This document shows positions 1 through 7,731 of a stretch of DNA of 64,000 nt, piece after piece (within the stretch, counting starts at the first letter, position 1; every line of letters begins with the position of its first letter). Below the pieces are notes generated by a model that saw only the letters and a program-made list of their open reading frames with translations, ran no database searches and was not told where the DNA came from. Source of the DNA: JBBECE01 sp040881985 (GTDB lineage: Bacteria; Pseudomonadota; Alphaproteobacteria; Rhizobiales; Devosiaceae); NCBI GenBank assembly GCA_040881985.1, contig JBBECE010000005.1, positions 1 through 64,000 of the forward strand. The letters run 5' to 3'. The position numbers and the translations under genes were made by a program.

Positions 1-4
1 AACG

Positions 5-30
5 AAAAGGGCGGCGCCTAAGCGCCGCCC
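5..30 (-). terminator. Intrinsic terminator, minus strand
   Basis: A 9-bp GC stem (9-17 with 22-30) closes a CTAA loop and, read on the minus strand, is followed by TTTT and CG. This is the form of a Rho-independent terminator for a leftward transcript. No convincing minus-strand gene lies just to its right, so the transcript it ends is unidentified. Confidence 0.45.
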
Positions 31-449
31 CCGCCCTTTGGAGCAGGCGTATCCGGCTATTGCCAGCCGCGTTCGGCCTCGAGGTACGCGCAAGCCGAAG
101 CGCGGGGTATAACCGTCGTCCCAGGTCCGACATCCCGGTCACTTGATGAGCGTTCGCGCCAATGGCCTCGAACGCTTCCCGGACGTCTGGAAATTCTCTG
201 CCGCGCCAGCGGGGTCGACAAATTGCCCCGACCGAAGCGATCGATCAAATCATAGCAAAACTGGTGTCGAAATTGCGGAGGAAAGGTGGCGAAGGCCGCC
301 CTCTCCGGCACTCCGGGACGCCAAGCCCCCGGATTCCGGGGCTTGCGGAGCGTGAAAAAAGTCGGCAAGACCCCGGTTGCGCCGTCCGGACGGCCACAGT
401 ATGAACGTTAATATCACAATTTGAAGCCGGAGTTCCGAGGGGACAAATT
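31..449. other. Intergenic region without a supported gene
   Basis: About 420 bases in which short ORFs exist in several frames, but none has a family match I recognise or a good ribosome binding site. It contains a strong imperfect hairpin at 322-345 (CAAGCCCC...GGGGCTTG with one bulged base and an ATT loop) and, at its right end, the GAGGGG Shine-Dalgarno of the VOC gene. Together with the terminator at 5-30 it could encode a leftward non-coding RNA, but nothing identifies one. Confidence 0.4.
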
Positions 450-875
450 ATGGCAAAACCGATCGTCAAGCAGCTGGCGCATGTGTGCATCTTCGCCCGC
501 GACGTCGAGGAAACGGCGAAATTTTACCAGGACGTGCTGGGGCTCGAGATCAAATTCAGATTCACCCGCAAGGGCGATTACTTCGGATTTTATCTCGACA
601 CCGGTGGGCGGACCAACATCGAGGTCTTCCGCAAGGGCGAAGCGAGCTTCGCCGAGACCGACCAGATCAACCATATGTGCCTCGAGGTCACCAACATGGA
701 CGAGGCGGTGGCGCATATCCGCTCGAAAGGGGTGACGATCTCCGACAAGAAGTTCGGGGTCGACTTCACCTGGCAGTCCTGGACCAAGGACCCGAACGGG
801 GTGAAGATCGAGCTCTTCGAATATACCGACAAGTCCCTGCAATTCGTCGGCGGGACCTGCGAGGCGAACTGGTAG
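450..875 (+). CDS. VOC (glyoxalase/bleomycin-resistance) family protein
   Basis: A 141-residue single vicinal-oxygen-chelate protein with two beta-alpha-beta-beta-beta halves. The likely metal ligands are His11 (LAHVCIF), Glu58 (NIEVF), His75 (INHMCLEV) and Glu121 (VKIELFE), the His-Glu-His-Glu spacing of glyoxalase I-like enzymes. The C-terminal DPNGVKIE motif is typical. The ATG at 450 follows GAGGGG with an 8-nt gap. It stands alone, with no operon partner. The substrate cannot be read from the sequence; lactoylglutathione lyase, dioxygenase or isomerase activity are all possible in this superfamily. Confidence 0.85.
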   Translation: MAKPIVKQLAHVCIFARDVEETAKFYQDVLGLEIKFRFTRKGDYFGFYLDTGGRTNIEVFRKGEASFAETDQINHMCLEVTNMDEAVAHIRSKGVTISDKKFGVDFTWQSWTKDPNGVKIELFEYTDKSLQFVGGTCEANW

Positions 876-1011
876 GTCGACGCCGCGCCCTTCACGAGGC
901 GGGCGCGCTCGTTCACATCTCGTCCATCGGCACTGGCAATCGGGGCCGCCCGGCACGAAATAACGGCGGGACGAGGCGGCGCCGCAAGCGCCGGTTGAAC
1001 CGGAGGACGAA

Positions 1012-1728
1012 ATGAAGAATTCGACAAAACCAGGAACGCGCCGCCTGCTCACGGGCGCGATGCTGGCGTTATTCGCCCTGCCGGCAGCTTTCGGGGCGGC
1101 GGGGGCGCTTGCCTCCGAGCCGGTCGTCGTCATTCCCGCTCCGTCGCAAGATCTGGCCGCCAGCGGGGACAGTGCTGTGGCGGTTTTCGCCGGTGGATGC
1201 TTTTGGGGGGTGCAGGGCGTCTTCCAGCACGTCAAGGGCGTCAAAAGCGCGGTCTCGGGCTATGCGGGCGGTCCGGCGGAGAGCGCCCACTACGAATTGG
1301 TCGGCACGGGCATCACCGGCCATGCGGAAACCGTCGAAATCACTTACGATCCGGGCGTCGTCAGCTACGGCACACTGTTGCAGGTCTATTTCTCGGTCGC
1401 CCACAATCCGACCCAGCTCAACTATCAGGGGCCCGACCGCGGCACGCAGTATCGCTCGACAATCTTTGTGGCGAGCGACGAGCAGCGGGCGGTGGCGGAG
1501 GCTTACATCGCCGAGCTCGACGCGGCCAATCTCTTCCCGGCGCCGATCGTCACCACCATCGAGCCGCTCGCGGCGTTCTATCCCGCCGAGCAGTATCATC
1601 AGGATTTCCTGACGCTCAACCCGGCCTACCCCTACATCGTCTATAACGACCTGCCGAAGATCGCGTCGCTGCAGCGGCTGTTCCCGGCGGAGTTTTCGGC
1701 GGAGCCGGCGCTGGTGGGGATGCTGTAG
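1012..1728 (+). CDS. msrA: Peptide-methionine (S)-S-oxide reductase, exported
   Basis: A 238-residue MsrA, which reduces methionine-S-sulfoxide in oxidised proteins. Residues 1-35 form a signal peptide (KPGTRR, a hydrophobic core, then ALASE), so the enzyme should act in the periplasm rather than the cytosol. The catalytic motif GGCFWG places the nucleophile at Cys63; downstream come the conserved HNPTQLNYQGPDRGTQYRS block and EQYHQDFL. Cys63 is the only cysteine in the mature protein, so the usual intramolecular resolving cysteines are missing and recycling must use an external thiol. A GGAGG site 6 nt before the ATG sets the start and overlaps the perfect palindrome CCGGTT-G-AACCGG at 991-1003. 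Confidence 0.95.
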   Translation: MKNSTKPGTRRLLTGAMLALFALPAAFGAAGALASEPVVVIPAPSQDLAASGDSAVAVFAGGCFWGVQGVFQHVKGVKSAVSGYAGGPAESAHYELVGTGITGHAETVEITYDPGVVSYGTLLQVYFSVAHNPTQLNYQGPDRGTQYRSTIFVASDEQRAVAEAYIAELDAANLFPAPIVTTIEPLAAFYPAEQYHQDFLTLNPAYPYIVYNDLPKIASLQRLFPAEFSAEPALVGML

Positions 1729-1733
1729 CCCTC

Positions 1734-1854
1734 CTCGTCACCCTCGCGCTTGACGCGGGGGCCTATGCGGCGGTTGCAGCGATGTCGGGCGGCTGTGAGG
1801 ATTCCTGCGTGGCAAGCCATCATGGGTTCTCGGGTCAAGCCCGAGAATGACGAA
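1734..1854. repeat. REP-like bipartite palindromic element
   Basis: About 120 bases between the convergent ends of msrA and gpx. The two outer arms (about 1735-1767 and 1820-1854) are imperfect inverted repeats of each other: TCGTCA-CCCTCG-GCTTGAC on the left, and on the right a tract whose complement reads TCGTCA-TTCTCG-GGCTTGAC. The right arm is itself a hairpin (CTCGGG 1829-1834 with CCCGAG 1840-1845). The GGGTCAAGCCCGAGAATGACG type of core is a familiar dispersed intergenic repeat in alphaproteobacterial genomes. This layout fits a REP doublet or MITE-like unit. Confidence 0.7.
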
Positions 1855-1861
1855 GTACAGT

Positions 1862-2338
1862 TCACAGCAGCTTGTCGATACCCTTCACGATGTCCCTCGG
1901 CTCGGTCGTCGGGGCGTAGCGGCGGACGGCCCTGCCCTGCCGGTCGATCAGGAACTTGGTGAAGTTCCACTTGATGTCGTTGAACCCGAAAAAGCCCGGC
2001 GCGGCGTGCTTCAACCATTTGAACAACGGAAGGGCGCCCGGCCCGTTGACGTCGATCTTTTCAAACAGCGGGAAGGTGACGTCGTAATTCTCGGCGCAGA
2101 AGGCAGCGATGTCGCCGGCGGCGCCCGGTTCCTGCCCACCAAACTGGTTGCAGGGGAAGCCGAGAACCACAAGCCCGGCCTCCCGATGGGCGCGCCATAG
2201 CCCTTCGAGCCCGCGATATTGCGGGGTGAAGCCGCATTGGCTCGCCACATTGACGATCAGCGCGACTTTGCCAGAATAGTCGGCGAGATTTTGCCACGTG
2301 CCGTCGAGGCGGTTGGCGGAAAAATCCGAAAGCGTCAT
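1862..2338 (-). CDS. gpx: Glutathione peroxidase family protein
   Basis: A 158-residue thiol peroxidase that reduces hydroperoxides. The catalytic tetrad is visible: Cys35 (VASQCGFT, cysteine rather than selenocysteine), Gln69 (FPCNQFGGQEP), Trp124 and Asn125 (IKWNFTKFL). The start at 2338 gives the canonical N-terminus MTLSDFSA; a longer reading would run through the upstream gene. Its ATG overlaps the TGA of the DUF1801 gene in an ATGA junction, so the two are translationally coupled. In bacteria this family usually uses thioredoxin rather than glutathione as reductant. Confidence 0.93.
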   Translation of the reverse strand: MTLSDFSANRLDGTWQNLADYSGKVALIVNVASQCGFTPQYRGLEGLWRAHREAGLVVLGFPCNQFGGQEPGAAGDIAAFCAENYDVTFPLFEKIDVNGPGALPLFKWLKHAAPGFFGFNDIKWNFTKFLIDRQGRAVRRYAPTTEPRDIVKGIDKLL

Positions 2339-2700
2339 CGGCCGCGGATATCGGCGATCCGGGCCTTCACGAGCCTTTTGACCAGGGCTGCGGGCAACGG
2401 CTTGCCGGGCGTAAATTGCAGCGTGCCCTTGGCGGTGCGAAAGGCCTTGGCTGCCTCGGGCATCGCATCGAGCGCCTTCCCGCCCACCGGAAAGTAGGAG
2501 CAGTGATCGCGAAAGGCGGCAAAGTAGGCGAGCGGCTTGCCGTTGAGTCTGAAGGCCGGCATCTGGTATGCGATCGTCTCGACGGCCTCGGGCGCTGCGG
2601 CGCGGATTTGCTCGCGCAGTTTTTGCAGGGCCGCGCGCATCGGCTCGGGGACGGTCTTCAGATAAGCGTCGATCGAGGCGGCGGGTTTGGCGTCGCGCAT
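2335..2700 (-). CDS. DUF1801 / YdhG-type protein
   Basis: A 121-residue DUF1801 protein with the family features PEAVETIAYQMPAFRLNGKPL (residues about 37-57), an aromatic core (YFAAFRDHCSYFP) and the AKGTLQFTPGKPLP tail. Family members are related to Bacillus iron chaperone-like Fra/YdhG proteins; the biochemical role is unproven. It lies 3 bp after the pyrG stop and overlaps the gpx start by 4 bp, so it is probably the middle gene of a pyrG-DUF1801-gpx transcript. Confidence 0.8.
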   Translation of the reverse strand: MRDAKPAASIDAYLKTVPEPMRAALQKLREQIRAAAPEAVETIAYQMPAFRLNGKPLAYFAAFRDHCSYFPVGGKALDAMPEAAKAFRTAKGTLQFTPGKPLPAALVKRLVKARIADIRGR

Positions 2701-2703
2701 GGA

Positions 2704-4332
2704 TCAGACCAGCCTCGACTGCTCGACCGCCGCCTTGATGAACGAAGCAAACAGCGGGTGCGGCTCGAAGGGTCGGGATTTCAGCTCGGGGTGGAACTGC
2801 ACGCCGATGAACCAGGGATGGTCGGTGCGCTCGACGATCTCGGGCAACAAGCCGTCCGGGGAGACCCCCGAAAACATCAGTCCGTTGGCCTCCAGCACCT
2901 TGCGATAGGCGGTGTTGACCTCGTAGCGGTGGCGGTGGCGCTCGGAGATTTCGGTTGCGCCGTAAATGTCGGCGATGCGGCTGCCGGGGATGAGATCGGC
3001 CGGATAGGCCCCGAGCCGCATGGTGCCGCCCTTGTCGCCGTCCGCCTCGCGGATTTCGAGGGCATTGCCGCGCGCCCATTCGGTCAAGAGCCCGACGATC
3101 GGGTTCTCGGTCGGGCGGAATTCGGTGGTATCGGCGTCGGCGAGGCCGGCGGTATTGCGCGCGGCCTCGATGCAGGCCATCTGCATGCCGAAACAGATGC
3201 CGAAGAACGGCACGTCGCGCTCGCGGGCATAGCGGGCGGCCTCGATCATCCCGGCCGAGCCGCGCTCGCCAAAGCCGCCCGGGACCAGAATGCCGTCGAC
3301 ATTTTCGAGGCGGATCCCTGGGTCCTCCCCTTCGAGGATTTCGCTATCGAGCCAGGTGACGTTGACCTTTACCCGGTTGGCGAGCCCGCCATGGGTCAGG
3401 GCCTCGGCGAGCGATTTGTAGGCGTCGAGGAGCCCCGTGTATTTGCCGACGACGGCGATCGAAATCTCGCCCTCGGGGTGATGGATGCGTTCGGAGACTT
3501 CCGTCCAGGGCGAAAGGTCGGGCTCGGGCGCGCCCTCGATGCCAAAGGCGGCGAGGACCTCGGCGTCGAGCCCTTCGCGGTGGTAGGCGATCGGGACGTC
3601 GTAGATCGTGGCGACGTCGAGCGCCTGGATGACGGCGCTCTCGCGGACGTTGCAGAAGAGCGCCAGCTTGCGCCGTTCGGCCGCGGGGATCGGCCGGTCG
3701 CAGCGCACCAAGAGAATATCGGGCTGAATGCCGATGGCCCTGAGCTCGCGCACCGAATGCTGGGTCGGCTTGGTCTTGAGTTCCCCGGCGCTGGGGATAA
3801 ACGGCATCAGGGTCAGGTGGATATAGATGACGCCACCTTGCGGCACCTCGTTGCCGAACTGTCGGATCGCCTCGAAAAACGGCAGGCCCTCGATGTCCCC
3901 GACCGTGCCGCCGATCTCGCATAGGACGAAGTCGAAGCCTTCATTGCCTTCGGCGATGAATGATTTGATCTCGTCGGTGACGTGGGGGATGACCTGGACG
4001 GTGGCGCCGAGATAGTCGCCGTGGCGCTCCTTGGTGATGATCTGTTGGTAGATGCGCCCGGTGGTGATGTTGTCCTGCTGGTTGGCGGAGCGGCCGGTGA
4101 AGCGCTCGTAATGGCCGAGGTCGAGGTCGGTCTCGGCGCCGTCGTCGGTGACGAACACCTCGCCGTGCTGGTAGGGCGACATGGTCCCCGGATCGACGTT
4201 GAGATAGGGGTCGAGTTTCCGCAAGCGGACCTTGTAGCCGCGCGCCTGCAAGGCGGCGCCCAGCGCCGCCGACGCCAGACCTTTACCCAAAGAGGAAACC
4301 ACGCCGCCGGTGATGAAGATGTACCGTGCCAT
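2704..4332 (-). CDS. pyrG: CTP synthase
   Basis: A 542-residue CTP synthase that aminates UTP to CTP using ATP and glutamine. The N-terminal amidoligase domain begins with the signature YIFITGGVVSSLGKGL and carries KLDPYLNVDPGTMSP. The C-terminal class I glutaminase domain has nucleophile Cys380 in FFGICFGMQ and the His514/Glu516 pair in VQFHPE. The length matches the family (about 540-545). It follows secG on the minus strand, the usual alphaproteobacterial order tpiA-secG-pyrG, but a terminator lies between secG and pyrG. Confidence 0.99.
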   Translation of the reverse strand: MARYIFITGGVVSSLGKGLASAALGAALQARGYKVRLRKLDPYLNVDPGTMSPYQHGEVFVTDDGAETDLDLGHYERFTGRSANQQDNITTGRIYQQIITKERHGDYLGATVQVIPHVTDEIKSFIAEGNEGFDFVLCEIGGTVGDIEGLPFFEAIRQFGNEVPQGGVIYIHLTLMPFIPSAGELKTKPTQHSVRELRAIGIQPDILLVRCDRPIPAAERRKLALFCNVRESAVIQALDVATIYDVPIAYHREGLDAEVLAAFGIEGAPEPDLSPWTEVSERIHHPEGEISIAVVGKYTGLLDAYKSLAEALTHGGLANRVKVNVTWLDSEILEGEDPGIRLENVDGILVPGGFGERGSAGMIEAARYARERDVPFFGICFGMQMACIEAARNTAGLADADTTEFRPTENPIVGLLTEWARGNALEIREADGDKGGTMRLGAYPADLIPGSRIADIYGATEISERHRHRYEVNTAYRKVLEANGLMFSGVSPDGLLPEIVERTDHPWFIGVQFHPELKSRPFEPHPLFASFIKAAVEQSRLV

Positions 4333-4391
4333 GGGCCTTCACCCTATAACGGCGCACCGCGATTCGGTGCGCCAAACATTGCCTGCCAACC

Positions 4392-4423
4392 AAAAAGCGA
4401 CGGGGGCGAAGCCGCCCCCGTCG
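4392..4423 (-). terminator. Intrinsic terminator after secG
   Basis: A 10-bp perfect stem (4398-4407 with 4414-4423, CGACGGGGGC and its complement) has a 6-nt loop and is followed on the minus strand by CTTTTTG. It lies between the secG stop and the pyrG start, so pyrG expression should need read-through or its own promoter. Confidence 0.8.
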
Positions 4424-4445
4424 GAAACCAGGATTTTGGCCGCCT

Positions 4446-4856
4446 TCACTGGCTGACCGGAGCGGCTGGAGCGCCGCCGTCCGCCGGGGCCTCAACGGGC
4501 GGCTCGACAACCGGGGCCGGCGCGGTCTCGACCGGCGCTGCCTCCTCGCCTTGCAGCTGGTTGAGCGCGTCGAGGACGCTGAAATCGTCGGGGAGCTGTT
4601 CGGCCGCCTGCTCGACGATGGTGGCGGTGCCGGGATCGACCTGCGAAAGAATAGTCAAGGCGACCGAAGTCACAAAAAAGAGGCCCGCCAAGACGATAGT
4701 GGTGCGGGTCAACAGGTTAGCCGAGCCGCGGACGCTCATCAGCCCGCCAGTGCCCCCGCCGATCCCCAACGCCCCGCCCTCTGAACGCTGCAGCAGGATT
4801 ACCACGATCATCGCCACGACGATCAGCAGATGAGCCGCGATCAAGACCTGTTCCAT
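4446..4856 (-). CDS. secG: Preprotein translocase subunit SecG
   Basis: A 136-residue SecG, an inner-membrane accessory subunit of SecYEG. The first TM helix (about residues 4-22) is followed by the conserved loop LLQRSEGGALGIGGG and a second TM helix (about 52-70). The C-terminal 60 residues are a hydrophilic Ala/Pro/Glu-rich tail (repeats of APVE and PAPV type), longer than in E. coli but usual for alphaproteobacterial SecG. It lies downstream of tpiA on the same strand. Confidence 0.95.
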   Translation of the reverse strand: MEQVLIAAHLLIVVAMIVVILLQRSEGGALGIGGGTGGLMSVRGSANLLTRTTIVLAGLFFVTSVALTILSQVDPGTATIVEQAAEQLPDDFSVLDALNQLQGEEAAPVETAPAPVVEPPVEAPADGGAPAAPVSQ

Positions 4857-4955
4857 GCGCGGTTCGCCTCGTTGAAAAGCTGCGCCCGTTTACACGAGAT
4901 CGGTCCCCAATGGCCAGAGGGGATGATGCAAATATGGCGGCGGGGTCAGCGTCCT

Positions 4956-5711
4956 TCAAGCGGCGCGGATGATTTCGAGGAAATCCGCGGCTTTCAGGCT
5001 CGCCCCGCCAACGAGCGCGCCGTTGACATTGAAGACCTTGAGGATTTCGGCGGCGTTTTCGGGCTTGACCGAGCCGCCATAGAGGATCCGCAGCCCCTCC
5101 CCGGCCCGCCCGAACCTCTCCTTCAGCACGTCGCGGATCACCCAGTGCATCTTGTCGATGTCGTTGGGGGACGCAGTCCGGCCCGTGCCGATGGCCCAGA
5201 CGGGCTCGTAGGCGACGATGAGCGCAAGCGGGTCCGTGACCTCCGGCAGCGAGGCCTTGAGCTGGGCTTCGACGCGCGACTGGGCGAGCCCGTGGTCGCG
5301 TTCGGCCTCGGTCTCCCCGACGCAGACGATCGGGGTAAGCCCCGCCCTGAACGCGGCAGCGGCCTTGGCGCGGACCAGGCCATCGGTCTCGGCGTGGCTG
5401 GCGCGGCGCTCTGAATGGCCGACGATGACGTAGCGGGCGCCGCAATCGGCGATCATTTCGGCGCTGATGTCGCCGGTGAAGGCGCCCGAGACCTCGGGGT
5501 GGCAGTCTTGGGCGCCAGCGGCAATCGGGGTGCCGGCGAGGCGGTTGCAAACTTCGTTGAGAAGGGTGGCGGGCGGACAGACCACCACGTCGGTCTCGAT
5601 CGGGGCGGCGGCAGGCAGCGCGGCGATCAGGGCGTCAAGCTCGGCGAGCTGCGACCACAGGCCGCCCATCTTCCAGTTGCCGACGATCAGCGCGCGTGGT
5701 TTTCCGGCCAT
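4956..5711 (-). CDS. tpiA: Triosephosphate isomerase
   Basis: A 251-residue TIM-barrel enzyme interconverting dihydroxyacetone phosphate and glyceraldehyde 3-phosphate. The catalytic residues are Asn12 and Lys14 (VGNWKM), His99 (VGHSERR) and Glu169 (AYEPVWAIGTG); the phosphate-binding ILYGGSVKPENA loop is intact. The start lies 132 bp from the divergent foldase gene, and that gap must hold both promoters. Confidence 0.98.
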   Translation of the reverse strand: MAGKPRALIVGNWKMGGLWSQLAELDALIAALPAAAPIETDVVVCPPATLLNEVCNRLAGTPIAAGAQDCHPEVSGAFTGDISAEMIADCGARYVIVGHSERRASHAETDGLVRAKAAAAFRAGLTPIVCVGETEAERDHGLAQSRVEAQLKASLPEVTDPLALIVAYEPVWAIGTGRTASPNDIDKMHWVIRDVLKERFGRAGEGLRILYGGSVKPENAAEILKVFNVNGALVGGASLKAADFLEIIRAA

Positions 5712-5843
5712 TTCGCCCCGCTCCCGACCCTCATCCGGCCCGATTACCGTGGCGGAATCGCGCCTTGCGGTCGGCCGAGCACCCTGTCTATTATGCGCCG
5801 CCCTGAACCGGCCCTGCCCCCAAACTTTTCGAGTGGTCCCCCG

Positions 5844-7727
5844 ATGCTCGACCGTATGCGCGCCTTCGCCTCGACCTTTGTCGCCCGAATCCTGATCGGC
5901 GTCCTGATCGTGGGCCTGTCGGTTTGGGGTATCTCAAACGTGTTCGTAAATCTAGCGTCGACGACGGTCGGGCGGGTCGGCGATCAGGAGATTTCCTCTC
6001 GCGAGTTTCAGCGCGCCTACATTTCGCAGGTCAACGCCTATGCCCAGCAAACCGGCGTGGTGCCCACCACCGAGGAGGCGCGTAACCTCGGAATCCCCGC
6101 GGCGGTCATCCAGCAGCTGGCGGCGAGCGCGGCGCTTGACGGGCTGGCGGAAGGCTCCGGGATGGGCGCTTCCGAGACCCTGATCGCGCGAAAGGTGGCC
6201 GAGGATCCGAATTTCAGCGGCGCCATCGGCGGCTTCGACGCGGAGAGGTTCAATTCGCTGTTGCGCCAGAACGGCTGGACCGAGGCGGAATATCTCGGCG
6301 AACAGGCCGGCGCGGTGCGGCGCGAGCAGCTCGCCCAATCGCTGTTCATCGGCTTGCCACCGCCGCAGGCGATGCAGCACCTGGTTCGCCGCTATCAGGG
6401 CGATACGCGGACGATCGAGTACTTCACCGTCAACACCACGAATATCGAGGCAATCCCGGCGGCGACCGAGGATGAACTCGCGGCTTATCTCGGCGAGCAT
6501 CAGGCCCAATACCGCACCGTCGAGACGCGGACAATCGGGGCTTTGGTGCTCACCCCCGAAGTCTATGCCGGCTCGCTCGACATTGCCGAGGCAGAGATCA
6601 GCGCCGAATACGAGCGCACCGCCGCCCAATATGCGCGACCCGCGACAAGGACGATTGCGACCCTGGCGCTACCGGCCACGGCAACGGTCAGCTGGTTCAA
6701 TCTCGGGCTTTCGGCCGGCAAGAGTTTCTCGACGCTGCTCGAGGAAAGCGGGCTTGGCGAGAAGGTCGAGGAATTGGGGACGCTGGCGAAGGACCAGATT
6801 GCCGATGCGGCGTTGGCGGACGCGGCGTTCGGGCTCGAAGCGGACGAATATGGCGTGCTCGAAGGCGCGGACGGCGCCCGGGCAATTTATGTCAGCGCCG
6901 CCGACCCCGGCGGACAACAGTCGTTCGAGGCGGTTCGCGATCAGGTCAGGGCCGAACTGGCGCTCGACCGGGCGCGGGACGGCATGTCCGAGGTCATCGA
7001 CCAGATCGAGGAGGCCCGCGCCGCGCTGACTCCGATCGCCGATATCGCCGGCCGCTACGGATTGACGGTCGCCCAAGCGACGGTCGACCGGACGGGCGGC
7101 GGGCTCGAGACGGTCGAAGCGTTGCCGGAAGGCGCGCGCCCGCAGGTGGCGGTGGCGGTCTTCGCCGCCGATCCGGACCGGCTCATTCCCTCGATCCCGC
7201 TCGGGTCAAGCGCCACCGTCTGGTTCGATATCGTCGGCGCCGATCCGGCGCGCGACCTGAGCCTCGACGAGGCGCGCGAGGGGCTCGTTGCCGGCTGGAG
7301 CGCGGAGAAGACCGAAGCGGCGCTGCGGGTCCGCGCCGAGGAGCTTGCGGCGCGCGTCGTCGGGGGGGAGCCGATCGCCGATGTCGCATTCGAACTCGGC
7401 GCTTTCTCGCAGATTTCCTCGCCGATCGGGCGGGGTGGGGACGGGCTCAGCATCAGCCCGAGCGTTGCCGAACAGGCGTTCGCGGGCGGCCTCGGGCATG
7501 CCGGGTCGGCGCGCAGCGCCGAGGGCGACTACATGGTCTTCTCGGTGACCGATATCCAGCCGGCCGATCCGTTGGGCGGCGACCCGGGAATCGAGGCCGC
7601 GCTGGCCGATGCGCTGTCGCAATCGGTTTATGGCCAGTTCATCGCCCGGCTGGTGGGCGATGCCGGGCTAAGGATTAACGACCAGGTTCTGAACGACATC
7701 CTGACGAACGTCATCGGGACGCAATAG
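5844..7727 (+). CDS. PpiD-like peptidyl-prolyl isomerase/foldase
   Basis: A 627-residue membrane-anchored periplasmic chaperone of the SurA_N/PpiD type. Residues 1-10 are cytosolic and an uncleaved TM anchor follows (ILIGVLIVGLSVWGISNVF, about 16-34). Next come the SurA_N helical domain (ISSREFQRAYISQVNAYAQQ onward) and a degenerate parvulin-like middle region (about 270-340). The ATG at 5844 is preferred because MLDRMRAFAS is the family N-terminus, although no strong Shine-Dalgarno is visible; the reading frame is open further upstream. It directly precedes trpE (4 bp), as in many Hyphomicrobiales. Confidence 0.85.
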   Translation: MLDRMRAFASTFVARILIGVLIVGLSVWGISNVFVNLASTTVGRVGDQEISSREFQRAYISQVNAYAQQTGVVPTTEEARNLGIPAAVIQQLAASAALDGLAEGSGMGASETLIARKVAEDPNFSGAIGGFDAERFNSLLRQNGWTEAEYLGEQAGAVRREQLAQSLFIGLPPPQAMQHLVRRYQGDTRTIEYFTVNTTNIEAIPAATEDELAAYLGEHQAQYRTVETRTIGALVLTPEVYAGSLDIAEAEISAEYERTAAQYARPATRTIATLALPATATVSWFNLGLSAGKSFSTLLEESGLGEKVEELGTLAKDQIADAALADAAFGLEADEYGVLEGADGARAIYVSAADPGGQQSFEAVRDQVRAELALDRARDGMSEVIDQIEEARAALTPIADIAGRYGLTVAQATVDRTGGGLETVEALPEGARPQVAVAVFAADPDRLIPSIPLGSSATVWFDIVGADPARDLSLDEAREGLVAGWSAEKTEAALRVRAEELAARVVGGEPIADVAFELGAFSQISSPIGRGGDGLSISPSVAEQAFAGGLGHAGSARSAEGDYMVFSVTDIQPADPLGGDPGIEAALADALSQSVYGQFIARLVGDAGLRINDQVLNDILTNVIGTQ

Positions 7728-7731
7728 GCCG

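Noticed and set aside
57..368. A 103-codon minus-strand frame at the left edge
   Set aside because: Starts in the hairpin region and translates to an Arg/Pro-rich sequence with no ribosome binding site; kept only as part of the unexplained interval.
1862..3079. Reading gpx as the C-terminus of a 405-residue fusion
   Set aside because: The upstream part is antisense-like reading through the DUF1801 gene and pyrG in another frame; the canonical GPX N-terminus starts at 2338.
2416..3924. A roughly 500-codon open frame on the plus strand across pyrG
   Set aside because: It is antisense to an unmistakable CTP synthase; long antisense frames are expected from the GC-rich third positions here, and its translation is compositionally odd with no motifs.
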